64,000 bases of DNA from Vesta saturnalis. Taxonomy: Eukaryota > Arthropoda > Insecta > Coleoptera > Lampyridae. The DNA lies in assembly GCA_036346205.1 (NCBI GenBank), contig JARFJB010000390.1, positions 1,923,501-1,987,500 of the forward strand, written 5' to 3'. Each line of letters begins with the position of its first letter. Within the stretch, counting starts at the first letter, position 1. A program made the translations under genes and the position numbers. The notes below the pieces were generated by a model. That model was not told the DNA's origin, did not search any database, and worked only from the letters and a program-made list of their open reading frames with translations. Shown here one piece after another: positions 1 to 10,482 of this stretch.

Positions 1-125
1 TCACCTATGGGATCGCCACTCTCTCCAACCTCTGTGAATGCATATATGAAACATTTTGAAACCACTGCTCTAAATTCTTCAGATTTATAACCTAAATGTT
101 GGCTTCGTTATGTTGATTCCCTCCC
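1..125 (+). pseudogene. Penelope-like element RT fragment, cut by window edge
   Basis: Frame 1 from base 1 reads SPMGSPLSP, then a stretch ending KCWLRYVD. These are the conserved template-grip and YVDD-type catalytic regions of Penelope-like (PLE) reverse transcriptases. One stop codon lies just before KCWLRYVD, and the reading dies at the pyrimidine-rich tract that follows. It is a decayed piece whose 5' part lies outside the window. The family call rests on motif order; the subfamily is unknown. Confidence 0.7.
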
Positions 126-205
126 TGCCTCCCTCCCTCCCCCCTACCACTCTCTTTCTCTCCTCTTACTCCTTCCTCCCTCCCCTATCCTTCTCCCTCC
201 TCCCG
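118..205. repeat. pyrimidine-rich low-complexity tract
   Basis: Almost purely C/T (CCCTCC and CTTCC units), directly following the PLE fragment. No coding content seen. Confidence 0.8.
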
Positions 206-1799
206 CGATTTCTTCGCAACCTTTCCATGGCGTGAATGTTGATTCAGTCGTCCTCATCTCCAGATATTTATCTTTCAGTATCTTATGTCATCCCCATGTA
301 CATGGAGTTATACATTCCAAAAGAACAAGGTCGTATAGGTTGTTCTCGTCCCCACCCTGTTTCAATATGCCTTGTGCTGATGCAATATATTTGAAAAATA
401 GATATTTTACTAAATGGAAATCTAATTAAACGGTCGACCGTCATGCTGAATATGTTAGCACTAGAAATATCTGTAAAAGAGTTATCTGTATTTTATTCCT
501 ATACCTTTCTTGTTATTCAAGATATGTACATAAGTATTTACTGACAACTGTATTTGATTATCGAAACGTATAAACCTGTATAAAGATAAATAAAAAATAC
601 ACGATTTAATACCAGAAAGATAAGTATTTTTAACTACGTATGAGAATCGTGAAAGTTTACATCTTCATAACCCGTGTTACAGTTTCTTGCTAGTTCTGTT
701 TTAAATCATATGCGATTCTGCCCTCCTGTTTGTCCACTATTTCGATGTAGTTAATTCGTAACAAATCTTGTATTTATTTCCGGAAAGCTTCTGCTTTATT
801 GACTCATTGTGTTGTCTTTTGGGTAGTTTGGTGTTTTTTTTTTTGGAAAATTCATTGATCTCGTATTTTTTCATTCATACATTCTTCTTCTAAAACCACT
901 TTCATTGTAGCTGGTGTAGTTTGGGTGAATAGTTATACTGTCGCATTATTCCACATTCTTGGGTTGTGTGATTGTTCATTTTACAACAAAAAGATCACTT
1001 TCTGACATTCATGTTAAGCGTTGTAAATTTATTTGTAGACCCGCCTAGTATTTCGTCACACAGCTTTTATCATTTAGCAATCTGCTCTTTCTATGGTTAG
1101 TTCAACTTGGCCTAGCAATCTGGGTAGTACTGATCTTTTTAGATGTCTGCTTGGTCCTACTCAAATTTGATTTATAAGAAAGTCCTGATATTTCTTTATT
1201 AAACCTATTTTTGTTATTTTATTCTGCCAGTCTATATTCTTTGGTAATCTTTTAAGTCTTATGACGAATTGTGTAACGGTTTCGATTATTTTTTGATAAG
1301 ATCTCGTCATTTATAACGCTAATTCGACTGGAACTCGCATTGGTGTGAACTTTATTATGTTTGTCTTTTTAATTTCCTAACAAGGGTATCTTCTATCGAT
1401 TGTAATTCTGTGTCGTATAAATCCTTTAGATCGCCATGTAATATGTGTTTGTCAATTTTTTTTGCTTTGTAACACTTTACCGTGCATGTAATCATCACTA
1501 GTGTCACGAATGAATAAAGATTCTTTTTATGTGCTATGCTCACTTGTATTTGACATTTTATAACATATGCTTTCCATATTCCCAACAAAGATTTAAAACA
1601 ACTAAGTCTTCTGTAATAAAAACAACATACACCAGAAATAAATGTGATTGTTCCTATGTGCCCCTTTGCCAGTACTGCTGCCAACATTTGTCACCCTTAG
1701 GACGCTCTTTTTGGGTTAATGTAACGAAATGCCTGAAAAGTATATCTAACAATCAATTCTTACCTTGAATTCCCAAGTATCCCTATCTTTATGTCATTA
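206..1799. other. no gene recognised
   Basis: AT-rich DNA. ORFs up to 110 codons occur on both strands but show no family motif and are typical of chance. Confidence 0.5.
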
Positions 1800-2045
1800 G
1801 GTCGCTTGTACGGTATAGGACATAGATAGACGTTTAAAACTTCATGTCAGATGTAGATTGATAAACATTTATATTTCTCCCAAGGCACACTAAAACTTCC
1901 ATTGTAGCAATATAATCCTAAATCACAAAACATTTTCACACAAATGCTAACTACAAACTCCAAAGCTGCCCACTTCTATCAAATACCGATAACACAGTTT
2001 GAGCATTTTAAATCCTATTTAATTAATTTTTAGACTAATTTTATT
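1800..2045 (+). repeat. dispersed repeat, copy 1 (partner at 18735-18900)
   Basis: Blocks TTAAAACTTCATGTC, CCCACTTCTAT, CAGTTTGA.CATTTT and TATTTAATTAATTTTT occur here and in the same order at 18735-18900, with spacer differences. This is an old interspersed repeat of unknown class. No ends were recognised. Confidence 0.6.
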
Positions 2046-2337
2046 TCAAATTTCACTTAATACTTAAATTCTACCGCGTCGTATCAAACAATTGTATAGA
2101 ACGTAATTAATGGATATGTTTAAGGTGTATATATGTTGGAAATTTTATATCTTTGAAATATACAGCTGTTTTAAATACATTTAACAAAAACGAAAGCTGC
2201 TCCTAATAAACCCCCCTCTTCGCTGCTGAATTTCTCCTGAAACTAAATCAGCTCCAGGAGAAATGAAAACAAGTTCACGAAACTTAAAAATACGTACGTG
2301 TTGGAGTTACCGTGGATACTAACATATATCCATCCAT

Positions 2338-2346
2338 ACACGCACA

Positions 2347-2421
<75 letters not shown>
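2338..2421. repeat. (CA)n microsatellite
   Basis: Uninterrupted CA dinucleotides except one GA unit. The minus-strand ORF running through it is an artefact. Confidence 0.97.
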
Positions 2422-2424
<3 letters not shown>

Positions 2425-3518
2425 TTCAGCAAACGTAAAAATGAACTGGTAAGTATATTTAACGTTAGTAAAAATAGGTGGTAGCGTATCCTTCTATACC
2501 TACAAATGTATGTAGGCAGGAATGTAAAATTCAATTTAATTTTGTTTTGCCTAACTTCCTCCCCCCAAATGGTCTCCTATTAAACTTCTCGTTGCACTAT
2601 TATATTAAAACTAAACATAACTAGTAAATGATTACTTATGGTTCTACAGGATGGTAAGTAGAAACGCGCATACTTTGTCTGAGCTTTGGTATCCATGGAA
2701 AGCCCGACTACTCTGTAATGGGACTAAAATAATATAATTATGACGGAAGTTAAGGGTTTAAGTGATCTCAGTTGCTTGGTATTCTTAACACTTAATGTAC
2801 TATTCTTCGATAGTATTCCAATATTTCATTAAGAAGTCTAGGTTTCTCGATATTTTCTAATTAGAGCTATTCATTACAAGAAAATCTTTGAGCACCTGGA
2901 AAGATGTTTTAACAGTAGGGGTTATATAGCACAAACAGTAATTGTCTATTATAGTGGAGATTGTGTGAAGTTTCTTGCTAACCCTGTTGGATATTATAAC
3001 AGCTGGCGATATCTGACTTTTTCTTTTGGGCAAAGTAAAATGTGACCTTACAATTTAATTTTGATCCCATTATCTTGTTTTGAGGTTAACAAGCTGTATT
3101 GTAGGTTATGTCCAGAGCTTGTTGTGTCGCTGTAATGATTTCATTTCTTTCGAGAGTATGTAGTAATAAATGGCTCATACAGTAAGACCTTATTATCCTT
3201 ATGTAAATTATGCTAAAGTACACTTTAGGTGTTGTGAGAAATCACATGCGTTCTTATCGCTGCTGAAACATAATTTACATATAAAATATTGTACATACTT
3301 ATTCCTTCTTTACGAATTAATTGAATTGCGTATAAAGGGAACACAGCAGTTTGGAAAATCGGCAGAGTAAAATTAAAGAATAACCAAAGCTACTCCTCAC
3401 AAACTATGGTTCATAGCAAGTGTTGTATTTTCGTTACATTCTACTTCCGTCGTCCATTTTGTTAGCCTTGTTGTTTCATCAGATGTATTTGTCAAGCATG
3501 CATCGTGAAATGAATACC
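2422..3518. other. no gene recognised
   Basis: AT-rich sequence with only short ORFs lacking recognisable motifs. Confidence 0.45.
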
Positions 3519-3966
3519 GTAAAGTGGAGTGACTTTTATATCGGGAGGCGACTTTGATCACTGCTTCATATTTTTGTTCCGGAAAACGTTGTGATCGAAC
3601 AGGACAGTTTAGAAACTTGGAATGGACAACATCGGGATAACTATTCTACGAACTATTAGCGTTCGTGAATTTCTTTGATATCGACACACCTACTTATGTG
3701 TGGCGCCTTCGTTTCGCTGCACATGCACTTTTAGTGAATTTTCAACCGCTGAAATGCTTTCTGTACACAAAGGTATGTATCTGGCTTACATATTTGATAT
3801 TACGTATAACATAAAGATCGCTTTATCTAGCAATCGTGGGCGGGTTTACGAGTATTTATCACAAATACATAAATACATAATTTGCGTATTGTGTCGTGAG
3901 ATGTCATTGATGAACATGGCGGGGAAAGGTTGATTGAGTGATTAAAGATGAAAAATGTATTGTTTC

Positions 3967-4925
3967 AGATGATACGAGATTATAAAAAGATCCCAGACAC
4001 CAGAAACTACCAGAATTACACGCTGGAGGAAGGTTTAGAGAAGGTAACTGTCCATGAGGGCCGCATCTGAACAATACAAAATACCTTTGGGTGTGCTTAA
4101 TTACAAAGTCAATGGACGCAACATTATAATTGTTGTAGGGTAAACGATACTCTCCGAAATCGAAGAGGTATCACTTTTAAAAGCCGTCGCAAAATGGGCC
4201 GATTGGGGTTTTCTGCTTTCTACGTTTGAACTGAGAATATTTGCAAACGCTTATCATTGAACATGAACAAAGCACAGAGAAGTGTTTGCAACAACACCAT
4301 CAGCCGGTATCTTAACAACTTAAGTTACATACTTAAGGACATACCTCTCAAAATATATTTAACTGCGATGAAACTAATGTTAATGAAGAATCAGGAAAGG
4401 GAAAGTGCATTTATGGGCACGTGAAGTGCTCCACTATCATAGTCTACAGATCAGTTGATGGGACCATTGCCTCTGTATTTACAAGAGCGAAAATCTCGAC
4501 AATACTTGGCGAAAAAATGGGCCACGAGGATATACGTGCTATAATAAATCACGCTGTCGTTCTGGATGCAGGTTCAATTGCAAATCACATGGCTGGATGG
4601 ATGCAAATACGTTTCAAAACTAGTTTAAGTGCAGCCTCCTACCCCATGCTAAAAAGCTGGAGGACCAAAAAGTACTCATAAGCGACAACATGGCGTTACA
4701 TTTTAATGAAACCATTATCCAAATGAAGTCTCATTCGACGCTTATTAGTGAAACACTACAAAAAAATGGACTTGATGCTCGCTCAAACGAAACATAAATC
4801 CGGCGACGCAGAAATTTCAGCCATCAAATGGAACCTAATAATTGAATTTGAAGCCACAAGTATCTATCCTCTGAATGCGCAAAAGGTGCTTCAAAAATTC
4901 CTAGCGACGATAATCTATCACAAGC
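3967..4925 (+). pseudogene. decayed pogo/Tigger-like DDE transposase
   Basis: The start reads like the pogo N-terminus (RDYKK ... YTLEEGLEKVTVHEG), the psq-type helix-turn-helix region. About 400 bases on, FNCDETNV carries the first catalytic Asp. DNMALHFNE near 4690 matches the second Asp region, and SIYPLNAQKVLQKF near 4860-4910 matches the conserved 'xGIyPLN' tail. Several frameshifts and stops separate these blocks, so it cannot make a protein. The reading ends where the mariner begins at 4928. Confidence 0.7.
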
Positions 4926-5554
4926 TGTACCGGGTGTCCCAAATTCGTTGTAATTGCGGGGTATCTCGGTTGTTATAAAAGATAGAAACTTGCGGATGTC
5001 GCAAACCTTTGCTACTTTTTTATAAAACCTAAGATGGCGTAATCAGATTTTTTTGTTTTAGTTTGGGAGATACAGGGCGATTTTGAAAAGTGTGTCGTTT
5101 TGGACCCCCTCGATATCTCGGTTATCTTTAAAGATTTAAACGCTGTCTTATACATTTTTTTACGCCAAGTTCAGTGGCGTGCTCAATTTTTTTTTCAGGG
5201 GTACCGTTTTTAAGATATGGGCCAAACATATAATTTTTTAAATAGGACACCCTGTATTTTTTAAGCTCAATAAATCACATTTTGTTTTCTCATTTCAGTG
5301 ATATATATCACTTGCCACTTTTTTTTAATTAACCGTATTGATCGTAAACATTTTAAAATATAACCACATATGGTTGTTAACTGAAACATTCTATATATTT
5401 TTTAATTAATTTTATCAATACAGCTACTTACTTACACAACACATTTATCTTACAACTCTTGGAACTTTATTATCTTATAACGAAATTAAACTAAACAACT
5501 TAAACTTACTTATTAAACTTAAATATTAAAAACAACACTATATTCTAAATTGTT

Positions 5555-5825
5555 AGTAGTAATATAGGGCCGGTTCTGGACCAGTTCAAGGACACTCGCC
5601 CTCTGGTGGTGAAAAACGTAATCCTTTGGAGCTCTTTCAAGGTCAAAGTTTAGGTGGTAAATTTAAAATTTTGGAGCTGGTCAAGGTCAAAGCTAAAAAT
5701 AGAAGTTGCGAGGTAATCATAAATCTAAAAATAGTTTTCAGGTTATTGACCTACGGTGGTGTCATATTACATTTCTTAGAAATATAAAAAGGTCAAGGTG
5801 AAAAGCTAAAAATAGGAAATCTAAG
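5555..5825 (+). repeat. left inverted-repeat arm of the 1,959-bp element
   Basis: Matches 7228-7513 in inverted orientation with few mismatches up to about 5820. TCAAGGTCA-type motifs lie at 5586-5594 (TCAAGGACA), 5637-5645, 5681-5689 and 5793-5801 (TCAAGGTGA). Confidence 0.9.
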
Positions 5826-5952
5826 AATAGAATTTTCAGGGTCAAACTTTTTGGCGGGAAATATAAATTTTTGGAGCTGATCATCATCATATTACATTTC
5901 AAAACTAGGTATTTAAGCATGTTGTAATATGTAGTCAAGGACGCATATTTCT

Positions 5953-5988
5953 TATATAAATTGCAGCGAGCTGTATGTTGAGATCAGT
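5953..5988 (+). promoter_or_regulatory. TATA box plus arthropod initiator
   Basis: TATATAAA at 5953-5960 is followed by TCAGT at 5984-5988, the arthropod initiator core. The TATA start is 33 bases before the initiator A (5986), close to canonical spacing. Transcription from 5986 would leave a ~29-base leader before the ATG at 6015. Assignment is by motif and spacing only. Confidence 0.65.
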
Positions 5989-6014
5989 CAGTCTGCAACT
6001 CGTAATTGTTAAAT

Positions 6015-6314
6015 ATGGAATTAACAGGGTTAAACCAAAGCACCTATTGCAAACCCTTTAAAAATGCATGCGAGCTCGATATATCGAGAAACTATAAAGT
6101 AACGAATATAGATATAATTAATACTAAGTACGGTGAACGTATAGTGATAGAAACGAGTGATTTTAAATGTGTATTACCGGAACGCTTTTATGTGTATTTC
6201 AAAAAAGAAGAAACACGAATTGAAGAATTTAAAACACTCCTAAATGCGAAGGATGTGTTCATAAGTAGTTTGGGTGCAGCTGGCAAAACAACAAACATAA
6301 CATTTTCTTTTTAA
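6015..6314 (+). CDS. small acidic-basic protein with 'TKYG ... LPERF' core, function unknown
   Basis: 99 codons. ATG at 6015 is chosen because it is the first ATG after the TATA/initiator pair; an in-frame TTG lies upstream at 6006. The middle reads KVTNIDIINTKYGERIVIE, then FKCVLPERFYVYF at about residues 30-63. The alternating hydrophobic pattern is compatible with a small beta-barrel such as an OB fold, but this is a guess from pattern. No signal peptide or membrane segment is seen. AATAAA at 6706-6711 is the first plausible poly(A) signal. It lies inside the long-TIR element, convergent with the coiled-coil ORF. I do not recognise the family with confidence. Confidence 0.6.
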   Translation: MELTGLNQSTYCKPFKNACELDISRNYKVTNIDIINTKYGERIVIETSDFKCVLPERFYVYFKKEETRIEEFKTLLNAKDVFISSLGAAGKTTNITFSF

Positions 6315-6947
6315 TAGTAGCACTTTGTTTAGTCTACATGCAAAAAATTGAAATTTTTGACTAAAGGACTAGCTTATTACGATTTATAAATGTACGCAAG
6401 TTTCAACCTTTATGTACTATTTTCACAAGACTATTTGTTTTGAAATTTTTTAAATTCCGAATTTATTTAACTGCTATCCTTCGCGCTGTTATTTATTTAG
6501 TCTATATACAAAAACTCAGAATTTTTGAGTTAAAAATTAAACTGCTATGATAAAAAGAGTATATTTATTTATTTTAAAATACACACACACATAAAAATTT
6601 TTGCTGACTTCTACATTTCATATAACAGGATAATGTTATTCACCTTTTCTTTCTTTGTAATATAAGTTTTATGTGTCATTTCTTCCTACATAATTTATAT
6701 AATTTAATAAATCATGATAAGAAACTCGTTTAATACGAAAATTCAATTAAAACCATACGGAAACATTCTAAATTTCACTTTTTTCACTTTTTTCTTTTTC
6801 TATGCCTACACACACTTTATTTTTTTTTTTTCAAATGAATACTGTTGAAGTTCCTTTTCTTTATGCAATATAACATGCACTACTATAATTACTTATTTAC
6901 TAAAGCGTCTTTCATTCAAATTACAATGCACCTTTATTTCATACTTT

Positions 6948-7187
6948 TCATGACACATTCACTCGAAGTTGCATCATTTTCTTTTTTAGCTCATACAGCT
7001 CTAAATCTACCCTCAATTTTTTTATTTCCTTGATTAACACCTCGAGTCTTTTCTTTCTCTCATCAATACTTAATAATTCTTTCTTTCTTTCTCTTCTTAT
7101 CATTCTTATTACTTTCACCATTTCTAGCAATAAAAAGTTTACTGAATCATGCAATCCCGGAGAAGCCTTTTTATTATAAACATGCAT
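6948..7187 (-). CDS. small lysine/glutamate-rich coiled-coil ORF
   Basis: 79 codons from ATG at 7185-7187. The second half (residues ~28-75) is a charged heptad-like stretch (RRERKKELL, ERKKRLEVLIKEIKKL, LELYELKKKM), strongly predicting a coiled coil. It resembles C-terminal tails of insect MADF/Myb-SANT-like proteins, but no DNA-binding domain is present. GTAGGTTAGCAG immediately upstream could be a splice acceptor, so this may be the last exon of a truncated gene. A poly(A) signal (AATAAA, minus strand) lies 10 bases past the stop at 6933-6938. Confidence 0.5.
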   Translation of the reverse strand: MHVYNKKASPGLHDSVNFLLLEMVKVIRMIRRERKKELLSIDERKKRLEVLIKEIKKLRVDLELYELKKKMMQLRVNVS

Positions 7188-7227
7188 CCATTCAAAACTG
7201 CTAACCTACTCAAAAAACTTTTAGATT

Positions 7228-7513
7228 TCTAAGAATGATTACCTTGCAACTTCTATTTTTAGCTTTTCACCTTGACCTTTTTATATTTCTAAGAAATGTA
7301 ATATGACACCACCGTAGGTCAATAACCTGAAAACTATTTTTAGATTTATGATTACCTTGCAACTTCTATTTTTAGCTTTGACCTTGACCAGCTCCAAAAT
7401 TTTAAATTTACCGCCTAAACTTTGACCTTGAAAGAGCTCCAAAAGATTACGTTTTTCACCACCAGAGGGCGAGTGACCTTGAACTGGTCCAGAACCGGCC
7501 CTATATTACTACT
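7228..7513 (-). repeat. right inverted-repeat arm of the 1,959-bp element
   Basis: Inverted counterpart of 5555-5825. TGACCTTGA lies at 7379-7387, 7423-7431 and 7474-7482, with TCACCTTGA at 7267-7275. Confidence 0.9.
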
Positions 7514-9155
7514 ATTGTTCAAAATGGTTCCCATTTTCTTCTACACATTTTTGGCAAACCTTAAATATTCTATTTAAAGCACTTAATATATATAAGGGTT
7601 TATTTTTTAAATTCCTAAGGGTCTCGTGTGTAGCATTTTGTAATTGAAGGAGGGTATCATACCTCCTTGAATAAATTTCGTTTTGAATATGCCCCCATAA
7701 AAAAAGTCTAAAATGGACAAGTCCGGTGACCTTGGAGGCCAATTTACAGGGCCACGTGTGCCTATCCACCGATTGGAAAAATGCTCATCTAGAAATGGTC
7801 TAATAATATGTGCATTATGTGCGGGGGCCCCATCCTGCTGAAAATAAACTTGATTTCTGTGGGCTAGTGGAACGTCTTCAAGTAATTCGGGTAACATATT
7901 TTCTAAAACTTGCTGGTAGCGAATAGATGTCAAACCTCCGTCAAAAAACCGATACTTTATTTTTGTTCCGAAAACAAAGCATGAAAGCACGCAACAGAGA
8001 ACCCAAAACGACCTTGTTGCTGTTGAAAAATTAAGTAATTTTTTTCTTTTGACCAATATCTTGAGTTGTGTCGATTAAAAATTCCTGCACTTGTTATGTG
8101 CTCCTCATCAGACCAAACTACTTGTCTTGCAAAATTAACATTTTCGCGACACATTTGCAGGAACCAGTTGCAGATATTCATGCGGCTTTCAAAATCGCCT
8201 GGAAGCAGTTGTTGGACTACATGATCTTTATAAGGAACAAAACTATGTTTTCTTAATATACGCTGTGCATTAGTTTTTGAAACCCCAACACTATCTTCGA
8301 TTTTCCTGCAGGAAGTTCGAGGATTTACGGATACATGTGCCAAAACGTTAATTTCCTCATTTTGGATGCCTTCTCTCAGGAAATCTAAAAGTATGATTCT
8401 TTAGTATTGGTGTTATAATATTTACTTTATAACAATCTTACCGATTAAAATATAATTCGGAAGCCTCTTCTGAATTTCCATTGCATGCTATATAACATTT
8501 AAGCATAATATTCAAAGGGTTGATTATCTGCCATAGCAAAATAAATTAATAAAACGTTAGAGATAATAAATATGTAATTATTTAATAATGACATATACAT
8601 TATGATAGGTATACTAGATTTAACTATCTTTTATTTCGATTGGCATAGCCACCTATTTTTTTCTTAGGAATTGATCAACACCTCCAAATTATGAACAACC
8701 AGCAAAACCTAGCTTAGGTATATAAGTAAAGGGCAAGTAAGATACACATGATTTTATTATTTTAGTTATTTAAATCTAATATACGAAATACAAATACATA
8801 TAATAATGACCTGTATAATTATTGTTGTTACGTTTTTTTCACTACTAATACCTAATAATTAATCAGAGATAAAAGTCAATACATTAATAATTACTAAATA
8901 TAGCAAATGCTGGATCAATATATGACTTTTATAGAATTGCAATACAATTTATTAAACTTAAAATATATATAGGGTGTTCCATTTAAGAATCATATGTCGT
9001 TATATTTTAAAATGTTTAAAAAAATATGTTTAAAAAAATGAAAAGTGGCAAGTGACATATATCACTGAAATGAGAAAAAAATGGGATTTATTGAGCTTAA
9101 AAAATACGCGTTTAAATCTTTTTGATATCTTTAAAGATAATATCTACAGTTCCAG

Positions 9156-9804
9156 TCGAAGATATTGTGGCCATAAGGATGTAAGTGCTGTAAATGCTGT
9201 TCTTCAATATCAGTTTGCAAACATAGTAGTTGTTTTAGAGGTTCAATGTTGTACTGTTCTTTTTTGTAAGAAACATTTTAAAGTTGGGTTCGTACACTCA
9301 AGTTTTATTGTATTTGGCCCTTAATACACCCGACCAAAGTAACCCCACGACATAAAACTTGGCATGAAATAAAAATGACAGCATATTTGCAAATGGGGCG
9401 AGAACGATCAGTTTAGGTACCAGATGGATAGCCTGGCGCATCTTAACAGGCAATAAAAGTAGCCCCACTTGAAGTATGACTTTGATAAACAACAATATAG
9501 TTTTTATTTCATTATTTTTGACATAAAAATTAAAGTTCTGTACAGTTGTATGTGTATTGGATGGACAACACGCACGTCTGATCTCCACGCTGGTTCTGTA
9601 CAAATCAAAAATACATTTTCAAATTTGTCACCCACTTGACTGTATTGTTAGTCGATTTCCATTTCTACACATTCTATATGAAATAAGAAAATAAAAACAA
9701 TAACATCATTGTGGACATAAGAAGCCATGACCTTGAATTCCAGGAAATATTTCAGTAAGTTTTTTTTTGTAGGCATTTTATATTTATAGTACATTGAGTA
9801 TCAA
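9156..9804. other. no gene recognised
   Basis: Holds the candidate right-end remnants of the pogo fossil (about 9335 and 9440). The minus-strand ORF 9298-9603 has no recognisable motif. Confidence 0.4.
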
Positions 9805-9900
9805 GAACAGTAAGGGATGTTTACCGGTCGACGGCCATGTTTGGAGGCTGAGCTATAGCGAAGCCTCCAATTTGGCCGGAGACCGGTACAACCCTTAATG
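9805..9900. repeat. ~96-bp imperfect hairpin
   Basis: AAGGGATGTTTACCGGTC..GGCC..TTTGGAGGCT pairs with AGCCTCCAATTTGGCC..GACCGGTACAACCCTT around a ~12-base centre. Too short for a transposon with a gene. It could be a hairpin MITE or a foldable RNA. Confidence 0.7.
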
Positions 9901-10480
9901 TTTATTTTAAATTATTTAATTTCTACTAAATAAACGAAAAGTCAAAAGTGACGTTTTAAATAGAAATGTCCAAATTTTTTGTTTTATTGTTGTGAAATAT
10001 ATAGATTTTTACTTACCGCGCTACATGCACGGTAAGTAATTACTTACCCGACTTGTGTATCCTAGTCACCAGTAAAAACAACCTTCTGATCTCGCAACAA
10101 ACCCGGCAACTAACTAAAATCGTCCTATCGTGCAAAAAAGCGTTTATTCGTATGTGTTTACTGTTAACATCGATAAAAATGACTTCAAATAGGTTTTATT
10201 TTGAAATAAAGTAGGAATTCGTTTATGTGTTTGGTATAACTTACGAACATTATGTGTATGAGTGACACTCCAAATCAAAAAATTGTCAATTTTTTTCAAT
10301 ATTTTGTGCGTATCTATCGTTAGTTGAATATCTAGCCTGCAAAAATGAAAGTCTGCTTTTATTCTTTACAACTAAATATATTACTACGAACTGAGCAGAG
10401 TTACATTGAACTACCTATTATTAATTACCCATTTTCTTTCAAATAATGTGTGCTTTGTGTTCCATTAAGTAATTTGTTTA
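9901..10480. other. no gene recognised
   Basis: AT-rich. A small perfect 10-bp stem (TTACTTACCG / CGGTAAGTAA) occurs near 10008-10038. Nothing else seen. Confidence 0.5.
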
Positions 10481-10482
10481 TA

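Larger units (their letters stand above)
5555..7513. mobile_element. 1,959-bp long-TIR element with 6-bp duplication and two small genes
   Basis: It begins AGTAGTAATATAGGG and ends with the inverted copy CCCTATATTACTACT. It is flanked by ATTGTT at 5549-5554 and 7514-7519. Excising it with one ATTGTT restores the end of the mariner transposase. The arms run about 270 bp at roughly 97% identity. The interior carries a plus-strand ORF of 99 codons and a minus-strand ORF of 79 codons, convergent. Long TIRs starting AG with 6-bp duplications are hallmarks of Polinton/Maverick elements, so a miniature relative is one reading. No polymerase or integrase is present, so it must be non-autonomous or of another class. 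Confidence 0.85.
5538..8506 (-). pseudogene. DD41D (rosa-type) mariner transposase, spliced, frameshifted, split by insertion
   Basis: Exon 1 is 8442-8506. An intron with GT..AG ends spans 8385-8441. Exon 2 starts FPERRHP and continues through an HTH region and WSDEEH (first Asp). FQQDGAPAH carries the second Asp and SPDLSILDFF the third, 41 residues apart, which defines DD41D. Two frameshifts are seen, near 7990 and near 7700 in a T run. The last codons are split: ..HFEQ ends at 7520, and after removing the inserted element plus one 6-bp duplication the frame continues FRI-stop at 5538. That parallels HQFEQFNE-stop in element B. Inactive. Confidence 0.8.
4928..9155 (-). mobile_element. DD41D mariner 'A', interrupted by another element
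   Basis: The left tip follows a TA at 4928-4929 and shares sequence with the tip of element B (31924): TATCTCGGTTGTT, AGATAGAA.CTTGCGG and GGACCCCCTC. Left 5126-5390 matches the right end (8975-9145) in inverted orientation, e.g. TTTTTTAAGCTCAATAAATC and AGTGATATAT.TCACTTGCCAC. The right arm has lost about 100 bp and its outermost tip, so the right limit is approximate. A 1,959-bp element plus a 6-bp duplication sits inside. Transposase lies on the minus strand. Confidence 0.75.
3519..9460 (+). mobile_element. pogo-type fossil hosting the mariner insertion (outer limits tentative)
   Basis: A degraded pogo/Tigger-like transposase (3967-4925) is followed immediately by a mariner inserted at a TA. 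An AAAGTGGAGTGACTTTTAT motif at about 3520 has imperfect inverted counterparts beyond the mariner: CAAAGTAACCCCAC near 9335 and AAAAGTAGCCCCACTT near 9440. I take these as remnants of the terminal repeats. The outer limits are inference; the coding homology is the firm part. Confidence 0.4.

Noticed and set aside
2319..2534. 71-codon minus-strand ORF
   Set aside because: Runs through the (CA)n tract; the rest has no motif.
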